Source: Gillisella vitis (lineage in GTDB: Bacteria; Pseudomonadota; Alphaproteobacteria; Rhizobiales; Rhizobiaceae). Taken from it: a stretch of DNA of 64,000 nucleotides. The stretch is taken from the NCBI RefSeq assembly GCF_001541345.2, contig NZ_LMVL02000006.1, positions 275,416-339,415 on the forward strand, read 5' to 3'. Made by a program: the position numbers and the translations under genes. The notes under the pieces are model-generated. The model was not told where the DNA came from. It saw only the letters and a list, made by a program, of their open reading frames with translations, and did not search any database. Shown in pieces: positions 43,531 to 53,461 of the stretch. Within the stretch, counting starts at the first letter, position 1. Every line of letters begins with the position of its first letter.

Positions 43531-44859
43531 TCAACCGGACGCCATCGAAATCTGCCTTAGTCCACACCAATCTGCAATAAAAATTGCGATGATTTTTGTC
43601 ATGGATTTCACGCTATCAAGATCTGTCCGTTCCCGAGGAGAATGGCTGTCGAAACCTCTACCGCCGTAGCAGAGCGTCGGAATGCCATAGTACAAGTCGT
43701 ACTGCCGTGTGTCGCTCGTTGCGGTCTGGCTGAACGTTTCCAATTCCGTTCCCATGACGTAGCGATGGCACCTGGAAAGGACGGCTTCCGCCTCCGAACC
43801 CGGTTCGAAGACGTGGCCGTCTGCCTGGAATCCAATCCAGGTGACGTCTGGAATTTTTTCAGCGGACAGGCGTTTCGCACAGGCTGAGATGCAATCCAGA
43901 ACACGTTGCCTGACCATTGGCAGCGGATGGTCCGGCAGGACCGACAGCCGGCACTCAATCTCACACCAAGAGGGTACGGAGCCAAGCCAGTCTCCTCCCT
44001 GAATCTTGCCGAGACTGAACTTGACCGGGCTTTCAATGTGACCGAACCAGGGATGCTGTTTTGCCTCCTCGTTGATCGTTTTTGTCAGTTCCTCGAGGTC
44101 GGCGACATATTCGAATGCGGCGAGAATCGCGTTCGAGGTGCGCGAGGCGCTCAGGACATGGCCGGGTCGTCCGAGGATCCGGGCTCGAAACCAGACGGAT
44201 CCGAGCTCGGCCCGCAGCAGGCGATGATCGAGCGATTCCGGGATAAGGCAGGCGTCCGCCCGGTAGCCACGCTCGAGCGTCGCAAGGGCGCCATTACCGG
44301 TGCACTCCTCTTCACTGACCGTCTCGACGAAGACTTGTCCGGCCGGGACATAGCCAAGCGCGCGGAGAGCATCGAGCGCGAAGACCATCTCGCAGACACC
44401 GGCTTTCATATCGTTGGTGCCGCGTCCCCACATGAAGCCATTTTCGACCTTTGGCTGGAATGGATCACGATCCCACAATTCTGGCGCGCCTGGCGGCACG
44501 ACGTCGATGTGTCCTTGCAAAATAAGGCTGCGACGGGCGGGATCAGGATCTGGAAGCGAGGCAACGACCTGCATGGCCTTCGCATAGTCCACATTCACTG
44601 CCGGCGAAGCGCCAGGCTTTCCCGCAATCGGCACGTCGGCAATCGCGAACTGATCAACCAGCCAGCCCCGCGCCTGGAACTCCGATGCCAGCCAATCCTG
44701 GCACGGCGCCTCGTTGCCACGAACCGAGCTGAAAGAGACGAGCTGGCCCAGCCATTGTACCTGCATCTGGAACCCCGCCTCGATCACGTCATCAAGCGCT
44801 TCTGAAAGTGTGGCCAGATCCAAAGGCAGATCTGATTTTGCAGTTTCATTCGATGGCAT
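43531..44859 (-). CDS. M20-family peptidase/amidohydrolase (ArgE/DapE-type deacylase)
   Basis: 442 residues from ATG 44859, with AAGGAG seven bases upstream. The two-zinc site is visible: His117 and Asp119 (LQGHIDVVPPG), Asp150 (GRGTNDMKAG), Glu183-Glu184 (VSEEECTGNG) and a late His in GRGFDSHSPRE. The dimerisation domain lies between about 200 and 320. Such enzymes cleave N-acyl, N-carbamoyl or N-succinyl groups from amino acids. It is divergent from the GAF-ABC-HyuAB operon, 238 bases away. With HyuAB it could complete a pathway that opens a cyclic amide and then deacylates the product; this pairing is inference. Confidence 0.88.
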   Translation of the reverse strand: MPSNETAKSDLPLDLATLSEALDDVIEAGFQMQVQWLGQLVSFSSVRGNEAPCQDWLASEFQARGWLVDQFAIADVPIAGKPGASPAVNVDYAKAMQVVASLPDPDPARRSLILQGHIDVVPPGAPELWDRDPFQPKVENGFMWGRGTNDMKAGVCEMVFALDALRALGYVPAGQVFVETVSEEECTGNGALATLERGYRADACLIPESLDHRLLRAELGSVWFRARILGRPGHVLSASRTSNAILAAFEYVADLEELTKTINEEAKQHPWFGHIESPVKFSLGKIQGGDWLGSVPSWCEIECRLSVLPDHPLPMVRQRVLDCISACAKRLSAEKIPDVTWIGFQADGHVFEPGSEAEAVLSRCHRYVMGTELETFSQTATSDTRQYDLYYGIPTLCYGGRGFDSHSPRERTDLDSVKSMTKIIAIFIADWCGLRQISMASG

Positions 44860-45097
44860 TGAAACTCCTTCTTGGACGCATTGACATGCACCCATTCCCA
44901 AGCGTGATCGTCAACCAGAACCTCTCACAGACACTCGAAGCGAACAACCACAATGAAAATATTATTTGTCGACAGATGAAATCTTGGGTGATAGCTTTTT
45001 TGATATAGGACGCCAGATGCCGAAATCGCATTGCGATGATCGTTCTTACGAGATCGACGAACCAAGACTGGCTCGACTGGACGGAGAGAGTTCACTG

Positions 45098-45649
45098 ATG
45101 AGACACCCGTACGATGTCGAAGAGGTTTGGAGACGGGCAGCCGGGCCCGACGCTGCTGCTTCACTTTTCAGCTATCTTCGAGATGGCATCCACCGCGACG
45201 TTGGCTGCGGTCTCCTCACGGCCTCGATCTACGACGTCGCCAACATGCGATCACGCCGCGTCTTTTCCGAGAATGTCGAAGCCTATCCGACAGGCAATTT
45301 TAAACGTCTCGACCGCAACCTCTATTTCGAGACCGTTCTGGTCGGACGGAAGCACTTTTCATCCACGACCATTGAGGAAATTGCAGAGGTCTTTTTCGAC
45401 TGGGAGAAAATCCGCGACGTTGGCTTCGAGTCCAATCTGAATATTCCGGCAGTCGCGAGCGATGTCGTCATCGGCTCGGTGAACCTCCTGGCAAAGAAGG
45501 GCCACTACGATGTCGAGCGCGTCGGGCGCGCGCTTCTCTGGCAACCGATCGTCACGCTCTGCTTCCTTCTGCTCTCTCAGAGCCGTGTTGAGAACGCCTC
45601 GTTCAGCCCAGACTTCGACGGCACCGCCCATCCGGCAACGGAAGGGTAG
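45098..45649 (+). CDS. GAF-domain protein
   Basis: 183 residues from ATG 45098; a longer frame from TTG 44966 is open but less protein-like. MRHPYDVEEVWRRAAG starts the recognised part, followed by a GAF fold: GCGLLTASIYDVANMRSRRVFS, YPTGNFKRLDRNLYFE, VFFDWEKIRDVGFESNLNIPA and a conserved IGSVNLLAKKGHYD. No effector or DNA-binding domain is attached, so it may be a free-standing ligand-binding protein or an enzyme-like GAF. It is the first gene upstream of the CUT2 importer, 76 bases from the receptor gene, and probably co-transcribed. It may sense or bind the imported compound. Confidence 0.75.
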   Translation: MRHPYDVEEVWRRAAGPDAAASLFSYLRDGIHRDVGCGLLTASIYDVANMRSRRVFSENVEAYPTGNFKRLDRNLYFETVLVGRKHFSSTTIEEIAEVFFDWEKIRDVGFESNLNIPAVASDVVIGSVNLLAKKGHYDVERVGRALLWQPIVTLCFLLLSQSRVENASFSPDFDGTAHPATEG

Positions 45650-45725
45650 ACTCCGTCCCTCAGATCAACCTGAAGAGCCGGAAAGGCCGCAGGTCCAACA
45701 TCCAGAGAACAAGGAACCTAAGCCC

Positions 45726-46724
45726 ATGAAATACCGAATGCTTGCCGCCGCCCTTCTGCTTGGCACCTGCCTCACGCCGTTTGCGACCACCGCCCAGGAC
45801 AAACCTTTGAAGATCGCCTTTCTGGCGGCCTCTAGCCAGAACGGCTTCAATCAGGCCATCTATGCTGGCATTGAAAAGGCGGCCAAGGCGGCGGGAAATG
45901 TCACCACCGAGATATTCGATGGTGAATTCTCCGCCCCGACGCAGTTTAGCCAGGTCGAAGACCTGACCGCCGGAAAGCGCTTCGACGCGATCATCATCGC
46001 GCCGAACGATACGGTCGGCATCGCCACCGCGCTTGAGGACGCGACGGCTGCCGGCATCAAGGTCGCAACCACCCTCTTCCCCATCGGTCCAGACCTCAAG
46101 AACATGCAGCCTCAGGTCAAGGGACTGACGACGACAGTCGCGTCCGACCCGTCGATCGGTGCCTCCGCACAGGCAGAGGCGGTGGTAAAATCCTGCGAGG
46201 GCAAGCGCCCCTGCAACGTCGTCATCATGATCGGACAGTTGATCTATCAATTCGACAATCTACGCTACGAGACGTTCAAGACCGTTCTCGCCAAGCATGA
46301 CAACATCAAAATCGTGGCGACCGGCGAAGGCAATTACAGCCCCGACACGTCTCTCAAGGCTATGCAAGATATCCTGCAGGCCAATCCGAAGATCGACGCC
46401 GTGCTGTCCAATGCCGACCAGCATCTGCTAGGCGTCGAGATCGCGTTAGAAGATGCCGGTATTGATCCCTCATCCGTCTATCTCATCGGCGGCGGGCTGA
46501 ACCAGATCACCGTCGATAAGATCCGCAACGGCACCTTCAAGGCGTCGCTTGCCAACTTCCCGGTCTCCATGGGTTCCGCGGCGCTTGAATCCGTCGTCAC
46601 TTCGCTGAAGGGCGGCACCGTACCTGTCTGGACTGACGAATCCAAACTGCGAGATATCCCGCAGATCGTCGATAAGGCCTGGCTCGATGCTCATCCAGAT
46701 TTTACGGCTGAATGGCAGGGCTGA
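45726..46724 (+). CDS. CUT2-type ABC transporter substrate-binding protein (RbsB-like)
   Basis: 332-residue periplasmic receptor. AAGGA lies upstream of ATG 45726, and the signal peptide is MKYRMLAAALLLGTCLTPFATTAQ. The body begins LKIAFLAASSQNGFNQAIYAGI, the family 2 sugar-binding pattern, with FDAIIIAPNDTVGIATAL near residue 80 and VLSNADQHLLGVEIALED near 225. It is the receptor for the downstream ATPase and permease. CUT2 systems usually carry pentoses, inositols or autoinducer-2; the HyuAB genes in the same operon suggest an amide-containing cargo instead. Confidence 0.9.
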   Translation: MKYRMLAAALLLGTCLTPFATTAQDKPLKIAFLAASSQNGFNQAIYAGIEKAAKAAGNVTTEIFDGEFSAPTQFSQVEDLTAGKRFDAIIIAPNDTVGIATALEDATAAGIKVATTLFPIGPDLKNMQPQVKGLTTTVASDPSIGASAQAEAVVKSCEGKRPCNVVIMIGQLIYQFDNLRYETFKTVLAKHDNIKIVATGEGNYSPDTSLKAMQDILQANPKIDAVLSNADQHLLGVEIALEDAGIDPSSVYLIGGGLNQITVDKIRNGTFKASLANFPVSMGSAALESVVTSLKGGTVPVWTDESKLRDIPQIVDKAWLDAHPDFTAEWQG

Positions 46725-46796
46725 TTATCGCCCCATGACATCGACGCTACTCCAGGTGCGGGCGACGCATCTCGATACATCCGGAGACCACGCTCT

Positions 46797-48332
46797 ATGA
46801 CCAAAGGCGACATCGCCGTTCGTATCCATGGCGTTGCGAAGAGTTTCGGCGGCACACGCATTCTCCACGACATCGGCATCGATTTCGAGGCGGGCAAGGT
46901 CCACGCGCTGGTCGGTGAAAATGGCGCAGGCAAATCCAGTGTGGGTAAAATCGTCGGTGGATACTATTCCGCTGACGAAGGCGAGATCATCGTCTTTGGC
47001 GAGCAGATGACCCGCTATTCCCCGCGCGAAGCGCTTCTGCGCGGCATTGCCATGATCCACCAGGAACTTCAGCTGGTGCCGGAACTGACCGTGCTGCAAA
47101 ACGTCTTCCTCGGCCGGGAGACAAACAAGGCAGGCTTTCTCACACGCGGTGATCGAGACCGCTTTGCGGCACTCGAAATCACCTGTGACTTCGGGCTCGG
47201 CCCGGATGCGAAGGTGGCGGACCTCAGGATCGCCGAACGGCAGAAGGTCGAGATCATGCGGGCAATCGCCCGCGACGCCCGCGTCATCATCATGGACGAA
47301 CCAACCTCGTCGCTGACGGAGGACGAGGCAGAACGCCTGCATCTTCTCATCCGCCGACTGAAAAGCCAGGGCGTAACGATCATCTATGTCAGCCATTTTC
47401 TCGACCATATCATTGCCAATTGCGATCGTGTCACCATAATGCGCGACGGTCATGTGGTGCGCACAACGAACATCGCCGACGAAAGCAAGGAGAGCCTTGT
47501 CGACAGCATGCTCGGGCGGGCTCTCGAAATCGTCTGGCCACCCCTGCCCGCCGCACCTTCGCGCGAGATCGCCCCGGTCGCGGAAATGCGTGAGGTCTCA
47601 ACCCACACCGGTCTGCACGATATCTCGTTGACGGTCAGGCCGGGTGAGATCGTCGGACTGATCGGCCTTGTCGGCTCCGGCCGCACGGAGGTGGCCCGCG
47701 CGCTGTTCGGTGCAGACACCATTACGCAGGGCGACTATTTCATCCAGGGGCAGCGACAGAATCGGCTCGATATTCCCTCGGCAGTGGCACAGGGCATCGC
47801 CCTCGTTCCCGAGGATCGTCGAAAGCAGGGCCTTGTTCTGACCCAGACCACCCGGCCCAACATCAGCCTTGCGACACTGGACCGGATCAGTCGCTTCGGT
47901 TTTCTGAAGAGGCGCCAGGAGTGCAACCGCACGGCTGGCATGATCCGGCATTTCGGTATCGTACCGGAAAAGATCGACGGGGACGTCGCCTATTATTCCG
48001 GTGGCAACCAGCAGAAAGTGCTTCTGGCCAAATGGGCCGTTGCCAAACCAAGGCTTCTTATTCTGGACGAGCCGAGCCGCGGCGTCGACATCGGCGCACG
48101 CCAGCGCATTCACGCCTTTATTCTCGAAATGGCTGCAACCGGAGTGGGCGTCGTACTGATCTCGTCCGAACTCGAAGAAGTCATCAATCTTTCGCATCGC
48201 GGCTACCTCATGAGCGAGGGCCGCATTTTCGGCGAGGAAGATTGCCGTACCCTGACGGTCGAGAGGGCCCTCAAGCGCATCTTCGAAATCCAGAGCCGAA
48301 ACATGCCATCCGAGGAGTTTAAGGTTCCATGA
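46797..48332 (+). CDS. CUT2-type ABC transporter ATP-binding protein (RbsA-like)
   Basis: 511 residues with two ABC domains fused, as always in the RbsA group. Domain 1: Walker A GENGAGKSSVGKI (near 41), Walker B VIIMDEPTSSL (near 162). Domain 2: degenerate GLVGSGRTEVARAL (near 288), signature YYSGGNQQKVLLAKW (near 397), Walker B LLILDEPSRGVD (near 420). Domain 1's signature reads LRIAERQKVEIMRAI. It overlaps the permease gene by four bases. Confidence 0.92.
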   Translation: MTKGDIAVRIHGVAKSFGGTRILHDIGIDFEAGKVHALVGENGAGKSSVGKIVGGYYSADEGEIIVFGEQMTRYSPREALLRGIAMIHQELQLVPELTVLQNVFLGRETNKAGFLTRGDRDRFAALEITCDFGLGPDAKVADLRIAERQKVEIMRAIARDARVIIMDEPTSSLTEDEAERLHLLIRRLKSQGVTIIYVSHFLDHIIANCDRVTIMRDGHVVRTTNIADESKESLVDSMLGRALEIVWPPLPAAPSREIAPVAEMREVSTHTGLHDISLTVRPGEIVGLIGLVGSGRTEVARALFGADTITQGDYFIQGQRQNRLDIPSAVAQGIALVPEDRRKQGLVLTQTTRPNISLATLDRISRFGFLKRRQECNRTAGMIRHFGIVPEKIDGDVAYYSGGNQQKVLLAKWAVAKPRLLILDEPSRGVDIGARQRIHAFILEMAATGVGVVLISSELEEVINLSHRGYLMSEGRIFGEEDCRTLTVERALKRIFEIQSRNMPSEEFKVP

Positions 48333-49303
48333 ACAAATCACCGACAGCCGGATCTGCAAAAACTGAAGGCAGACCTTTCAACGCAGGCGCCTTTGCCCGC
48401 GAATACGGCGTTCTCGTCATCATTGCGGCTTTGCTGATCGGGCTCAGCCTGGTCTCGGACAGTTTTCTGACGGTGCGCAACCTGCTCAATATCGTCAATC
48501 AAAGCGCACCGCTGATGATTATCGCCTGCGCATTGACACTGGTCATTATTGGCGGCGGATTCGACCTGTCGACCGGTGCCATCTTTGGCGTGGCCGCTGT
48601 CTCGTCCGGTTGGATCGCAACCCAGGTCGATCCCTATGTCGCCATCCTTGCGGGCCCGTTGATCGGCCTGGCTCTCGGCGCTGTCAACGGATTGATCATC
48701 ACCACCTTCAACGTACATTCCTTCCTCGTTACCCTCGCAACCAGTCTCGTTTATCGCGGTATCGCGATCCTGATCACCGGCGGCTCGCTCATTCCTGTGC
48801 GGATCGAAGCCTTTTCCTGGCTCGGACGCGGGCGCATCGGCATGGTCAACGTGGCGGTTATTGTCGTCATCGTTTTCATGATCATGATGGTGGTGCTGCT
48901 CAACCGCACGACCTTCGGCCGCAAGGTCTTCGCTGTCGGCGGCAATGAAGAGGCGGCCATCCTCTCCGGCATCAGAACCAATCTGGTCAAGATAATCACC
49001 TTCACGCTCAGTGGTGGCGCTGCAGGGCTTGCCGGTGTGATTACTGTGTCGCGCCTCTCCATGGCCGAACCGCAGGCGGGCGCCGGTCTTGAACTGGAAG
49101 CAATCGCCGCCGTCATTCTCGGTGGCACGGCAATCACGGGCGGCGCGGGCGCAATCTGGCGATCGATCGCCGGCGTGCTCCTAATGGCGCTCATCGGCAA
49201 TGGCTTCAACATTCTCAACGTCAATCCTTTCTTCAAGGACCTGACAACGGGAGTGATCATCGTGATCGCGGTCGCGCTCGCCGCATCGAATTCGCGGCGC
49301 TGA
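48329..49303 (+). CDS. CUT2-type ABC transporter permease (RbsC-like)
   Basis: 324 residues with about ten hydrophobic segments from residue 28 on. The RbsC-family features GGGFDLSTGAIFGVAAV (near 71) and FAVGGNEEAAILSGI (near 204) are present, followed by GGAAGLAGVITVSRL and LGGTAITGGAGAIW. A single permease gene fits the CUT2 class, where it acts as a homodimer. It is followed 56 bases later by hyuA. Confidence 0.92.
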   Translation: MNKSPTAGSAKTEGRPFNAGAFAREYGVLVIIAALLIGLSLVSDSFLTVRNLLNIVNQSAPLMIIACALTLVIIGGGFDLSTGAIFGVAAVSSGWIATQVDPYVAILAGPLIGLALGAVNGLIITTFNVHSFLVTLATSLVYRGIAILITGGSLIPVRIEAFSWLGRGRIGMVNVAVIVVIVFMIMMVVLLNRTTFGRKVFAVGGNEEAAILSGIRTNLVKIITFTLSGGAAGLAGVITVSRLSMAEPQAGAGLELEAIAAVILGGTAITGGAGAIWRSIAGVLLMALIGNGFNILNVNPFFKDLTTGVIIVIAVALAASNSRR

Positions 49304-49359
49304 AACTTGCCAACCCGGCGACACCGGCAGGTTCGCATCGTCTTTAGGGAACACCACAC

Positions 49360-51429
49360 ATGACGGACAAAACTATCCGTGTCTCCACCGATGTCGGCGG
49401 CACTTTTACGGATCTGGTTTATTTCGAAACCGATCGCGTAAGCGGCGTACAGACCGTACGCACGGAAAAATCGGACACGACCCCTCCGGACTTTGAAAAA
49501 GGCGTGCTCAACGTGCTGGATAAGGCCGGGGTCGACATCGCCAGCGTCGATTTATTTGCCCACGGCACCACTGTTATCATCAACGCGTTGACGGAGCGGA
49601 AAGGCGCAAAGGTGGGGTTGATCACCACGAAGGGTTTCCGGGATACGCTGGAAATCGGACGTGGCAACCGGCCCGACTTCTTCAACCTGATGTACCGCAA
49701 GCCGGCACCTTTCGTGCCGCGCCACCTGCGGCAGGAACTGCCTGGGCGGATGGACTATCAGGGCCGGGAAACCATACCGCTCGACCTTTCTCTCCTCGAC
49801 ACCATCCTTGCCGGATTCAAGGCTGAGAAGGTAGAGGCAATCGCCATCTGCCTTCTGCATTCCTATGCCAACCCCGCGCATGAAAGCGCCGTTCTACAAG
49901 CGATCCGCGAACGCTGGCCGGAGATTGCTGCCGTCGCCTCCCACCAGATCACCCGTGAGTGGCGCGAATACGAGCGTTCCAACACCACGGTGCTTTCGGC
50001 CTATGTACAGCCAAAGGCACAGCGCTATCTCGAAAAGCTGGAAACTGGCCTGAGGGACAAGGGATATCGCGGCAACCTGTTCATCATGCAGTCCAATTGC
50101 GGCGTGGATTCTGTCGATGCCGTAAAGGCCGTGCCGATCACCATGGTCGAAAGCGGTCCTGCCTCCGGCTTCTGGGGTGCTGCCGAACTTGGCCGGATTA
50201 TCGACGAACCCAACGTGCTGGCGCTAGACATCGGCGGCACCACCGCCAAATGCTCGTTAATCGAGAATGGTCAGGTGCGGATCAAGACCGACTACTGGAT
50301 CGAGCGCAACAAAACATCGGCCGGTTATCCCATCATGGTGCCGGTGGTCGATCTGGTGGAAATCGGCAATGGCGGCGGATCGATCGCTTGGGTGGACGAT
50401 TTCAACAAGCTTCATGTCGGTCCGCAGTCTGCTGGCGCATCGCCCGGTCCTGCCGCTTATGGCAGGGGTGGAACGAACGTCACAACGACGGATGCCAATC
50501 TGGCACTTGGCCGCATCAATCACGACTATTTCTGCGGCGGCTCTGTCATCGCCGACATGGCAGCGCTCGATACAGCACTGGAAGCACTTGCCGGGCAACT
50601 CGGCGTCTCCCCCAGCGAGGCTGCGCGCGGCATTGTCCGCATCGCGAATTCCAACATGGTCAATGCGCTCAAGTTGGTTTCCGTCAATCGCGGTTACGAT
50701 CCGCGCGACTTCACTCTGGTCGCGTTCGGCGGCGGCGGCGCCATGCATGCCGTGTCGCTCGGCCAGGAACTGAATGTCAAGAAGGTGGTGATCCCACGCG
50801 GAGCTGCGGTCTTTTCTGCCTGGGGCATGATGATGTCGGATCTACGCCGGGATTATTTCGTCACCCGCCTGCTAGACCAAACGGATCACGCAGCACTCGA
50901 CGATCTGGTCTCGCAAACGATGGCGCTTGCGGTTTCGGAGTTTGTGCATGAGGGGGTCGAGGCGGCGAAGGTGACGATGCGCCCGCTGATCCGCTGCCGC
51001 TACCGCAACCAGGAATTTGCCGTCGAAGTTCCCGTCATTTCCGGGCCGATAGGCGCGGAAGAGACCGCCCGCATGGTGGCGGATTTCCACGAGATCTACG
51101 AGCGAGAATACACCTACCGGTTGGATGCCGACGTCGAAATCATCGGCCTGCATCTGATCGCGTCGAGCGAAATCGGCAAGCTGGAGCTTGTTCCCTTGCC
51201 ACGAACCGGAGCCTCGGTCGAGCAGGCCATCAAGGGTCGACGCAGCGTGGACTACGCAACGGAGGGTGTCCACGAAGCCGTGATCTATGACGCGAGAAAG
51301 CTCGAGCCGGGAATGCAGTTCGCCGGACCGGCAATCATCGAGGATCCCGGCACCACCATCGTCGTTCACCCAGACAATATCGTCCTGATCGATGATTACG
51401 GCAACACGCACATCACCATCCGGAGTTGA
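49360..51429 (+). CDS. Hydantoinase/oxoprolinase family protein, subunit A (HyuA-like)
   Basis: 689 residues, ATP-dependent subunit of the hydantoinase/oxoprolinase superfamily (N-methylhydantoinase A, 5-oxoprolinase, acetone and acetophenone carboxylases, caprolactamase). It starts with the sugar-kinase-like phosphate loop STDVGGTFTDLV. NALTERKGAKVGLITTKGFRDTLEIGRGNR is classical HyuA_N sequence, MVESGPASGFWGAAELG begins the second domain, and LDIGGTTAKCSLI and FGGGGAMHAVSLG are also present. ATP-dependent opening of a cyclic amide or lactam is the usual reaction; the substrate is not predictable. Start at 49360 has AGGGA upstream. It ends four bases before hyuB. Confidence 0.92.
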   Translation: MTDKTIRVSTDVGGTFTDLVYFETDRVSGVQTVRTEKSDTTPPDFEKGVLNVLDKAGVDIASVDLFAHGTTVIINALTERKGAKVGLITTKGFRDTLEIGRGNRPDFFNLMYRKPAPFVPRHLRQELPGRMDYQGRETIPLDLSLLDTILAGFKAEKVEAIAICLLHSYANPAHESAVLQAIRERWPEIAAVASHQITREWREYERSNTTVLSAYVQPKAQRYLEKLETGLRDKGYRGNLFIMQSNCGVDSVDAVKAVPITMVESGPASGFWGAAELGRIIDEPNVLALDIGGTTAKCSLIENGQVRIKTDYWIERNKTSAGYPIMVPVVDLVEIGNGGGSIAWVDDFNKLHVGPQSAGASPGPAAYGRGGTNVTTTDANLALGRINHDYFCGGSVIADMAALDTALEALAGQLGVSPSEAARGIVRIANSNMVNALKLVSVNRGYDPRDFTLVAFGGGGAMHAVSLGQELNVKKVVIPRGAAVFSAWGMMMSDLRRDYFVTRLLDQTDHAALDDLVSQTMALAVSEFVHEGVEAAKVTMRPLIRCRYRNQEFAVEVPVISGPIGAEETARMVADFHEIYEREYTYRLDADVEIIGLHLIASSEIGKLELVPLPRTGASVEQAIKGRRSVDYATEGVHEAVIYDARKLEPGMQFAGPAIIEDPGTTIVVHPDNIVLIDDYGNTHITIRS

Positions 51430-51433
51430 TCTG

Positions 51434-53080
51434 ATGACCGAGCCCCACGATCCCGTTACTTTCGACATCATCCAGAACGCACTGGAAGCGGTGGCCGACG
51501 AGATGTTCGTTGCTCAGCGCAAAACCTCAATGAGCGCCATCATTTACGAGGTCCTCGACCTGTCCACCTCTGTCCTCGACAAGGATGGTCAGATCGCCGC
51601 GTCGGGCGCCGGCATTCCCGCCTTCATTGGCGTGCTCGACAAGGCGATTGCCGGCATCTTCAAGAAATTTAAGCCGGAAGATATCCGGCCGGGTGATCTT
51701 TTCGCCTCCAACGACCCGTATTTCGGCGGCGTCACCCACCTCAACGACATGGTTCTTGCCGCCCCGGTCTTCCACGACGGCAAGCTGATCGCCTGGGTTG
51801 CCAACATCGCCCACTGGAACGATGTGGGCGGCAACGTTCCGGGCTCCATGTCATCGGATGCGACTGAAATCTTCCAGGAGGGGATCCGCATTCCTGCTGT
51901 GAAGCTGTTCGAAGACGGACGTGCGAACCAGGCGGTTTTCGACATTCTCTATGTCAATACGCGGCTGCCGGACTTTCTGCGTGGTGATCTCTGGGCCGGC
52001 ATTGCTGGATTGCGGATTGGCGAGCGGCGCATTCTGGAGTTGGTCGTGAAATACGGCGCGGCCACATTCGAGGCTGCCGTGGCCGACTTCATGGCATTCG
52101 GCGCGCGCCGCGCGCGCGCTGCCCTCAAGCGCATCCCAGCAGGCACCTACACATTCGAGGAAGAGCAGGATACTGGCGCAATCCATAAGGTTGTCCTCAC
52201 CATCACCGATGAGGAATTCATCGTCGATCTGCGCGACAATCCCGCACAGAAGGGTTCGTCCAACTCCAGCCGCGAAGGCACCGAAATTGCTGTCCAGCTC
52301 GCCTTCAAATCCTTCACGGACCCGGAAGCGCCCGGCAATGGCGGCTTCTTCCAACCACTTAAGGTGATCACGAAGCCGGGCACGATCTTCCATGTCGAGG
52401 CACCGGGGGCGCTCGGCTATTATTCCGAGGTCGAGATACGCCTTTTCGATATGCTGTTGCGGGCGCTCTCCTCGCACTTTCCCGGCGTCGTCCCTGCCGG
52501 TAATTTCGCTTCCATCTGCGGTACAGTCGTGGGCGGACCGCATCCCGTCACCGGACGTCATTACACGATCGTCGAGCCACAGGTCGGCGGCTGGGGTGCC
52601 TGGGAGGGTTGCGACGGGAACAGCGGCCAATTTTCCGGATTTCACGGCGAGACCTTCAATTGCCCGGCCGAGATCGCCGAAGCCCGTTATGGCCTGTCGG
52701 TGGACCAGGCCATGCTGAACGCGGAGCCCGGCGGTGAGGGCCAGTGGCGCGGCGGCAAGGGGATCGACGTCCATTACCGCGTGCTGGCCGACAACAATTT
52801 CCTGTCAGTGGGCTACACCCGCACCCGCATCCCTCCATGGGGCGTGGCGGGCGGGCTCGACGGGTCGGTCAATTATGTGGAAGTTCGACGGACGGACGGC
52901 ACCCGCGAACGCCTGTCCTTTGCGACCAATGTCGTTGTCAACACCGGCGATGTCATCCGTGTCGTAACCGGCAATGGCGGCGGCTTTGGCGACCCAAAAC
53001 TGCGCGCGCCCGAGGCCGTCGCCGAAGACATCAAGAACGGATATCTAACGGAAGAAAGAGCACAGGCCGTCCATCGTTAA
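51434..53080 (+). CDS. Hydantoinase/oxoprolinase family protein, subunit B (HyuB-like)
   Basis: 548 residues, partner of HyuA. It starts DPVTFDIIQNALEAVADEMFVAQRKTSMS, the standard HyuB N-terminus, and contains SNDPYFGGVTHLNDMVLAAPVF, HWNDVGGNVPGSMSSDATEIFQEG (the metal-region HxxD/GG motif) and the Gly-rich end RVVTGNGGGFGDP. GGAG precedes ATG 51434. HyuA and HyuB form an A/B complex in which A phosphorylates and B contributes to the active site. Last gene of the operon. Confidence 0.93.
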   Translation: MTEPHDPVTFDIIQNALEAVADEMFVAQRKTSMSAIIYEVLDLSTSVLDKDGQIAASGAGIPAFIGVLDKAIAGIFKKFKPEDIRPGDLFASNDPYFGGVTHLNDMVLAAPVFHDGKLIAWVANIAHWNDVGGNVPGSMSSDATEIFQEGIRIPAVKLFEDGRANQAVFDILYVNTRLPDFLRGDLWAGIAGLRIGERRILELVVKYGAATFEAAVADFMAFGARRARAALKRIPAGTYTFEEEQDTGAIHKVVLTITDEEFIVDLRDNPAQKGSSNSSREGTEIAVQLAFKSFTDPEAPGNGGFFQPLKVITKPGTIFHVEAPGALGYYSEVEIRLFDMLLRALSSHFPGVVPAGNFASICGTVVGGPHPVTGRHYTIVEPQVGGWGAWEGCDGNSGQFSGFHGETFNCPAEIAEARYGLSVDQAMLNAEPGGEGQWRGGKGIDVHYRVLADNNFLSVGYTRTRIPPWGVAGGLDGSVNYVEVRRTDGTRERLSFATNVVVNTGDVIRVVTGNGGGFGDPKLRAPEAVAEDIKNGYLTEERAQAVHR

Positions 53081-53461
53081 GCTTGGCAACAAGGTCCGCC
53101 GCTCTCGCCGATTCCGCCCTCACTTGGTTTCGCTGACGAACGCGCAGTGATCCGCACCGAAGGGACGGTTAACCGAACGGCGGTATAGCTGAGGTCTCGC
53201 GGTTGCTGAGAAAATAGCGCGGGGACGGAGAGGAAGGTGCGGCGGATATCACTGGCTTGTATTCGCACGCCGCTTTCAAAAGCGAGATTGTCTTTGCTTG
53301 GGCAGTTTTCGAAATGCCCGCCTACCCTAATCTATACTGAAGCTTGCCCATAACCTCACGAGCGAGGTCTATGTTCATTCTCTCGGCGACTGCCAATGCA
53401 GCGGCGACCTTGTCTTTGAGTGTGACGTGCAGCCCGGTTTTGGGCCAGCGGGAGATGGGGA
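53081..53461. other. Stretch after hyuB with no supported gene
   Basis: About 380 bases. A minus frame at 53077-53268 and a second one around 53340-53455 (with ISRWPKTGLHVTLKDKVAA then ending MGKLQYRLG) look partly protein-like but match nothing I recognise; they may be debris of an older gene. No hairpin terminator stands out after hyuB. Confidence 0.3.

Noticed and set aside
53077..53268. 63-codon minus-strand frame after hyuB
   Set aside because: No start context and no recognisable features; overlaps the hyuB stop.
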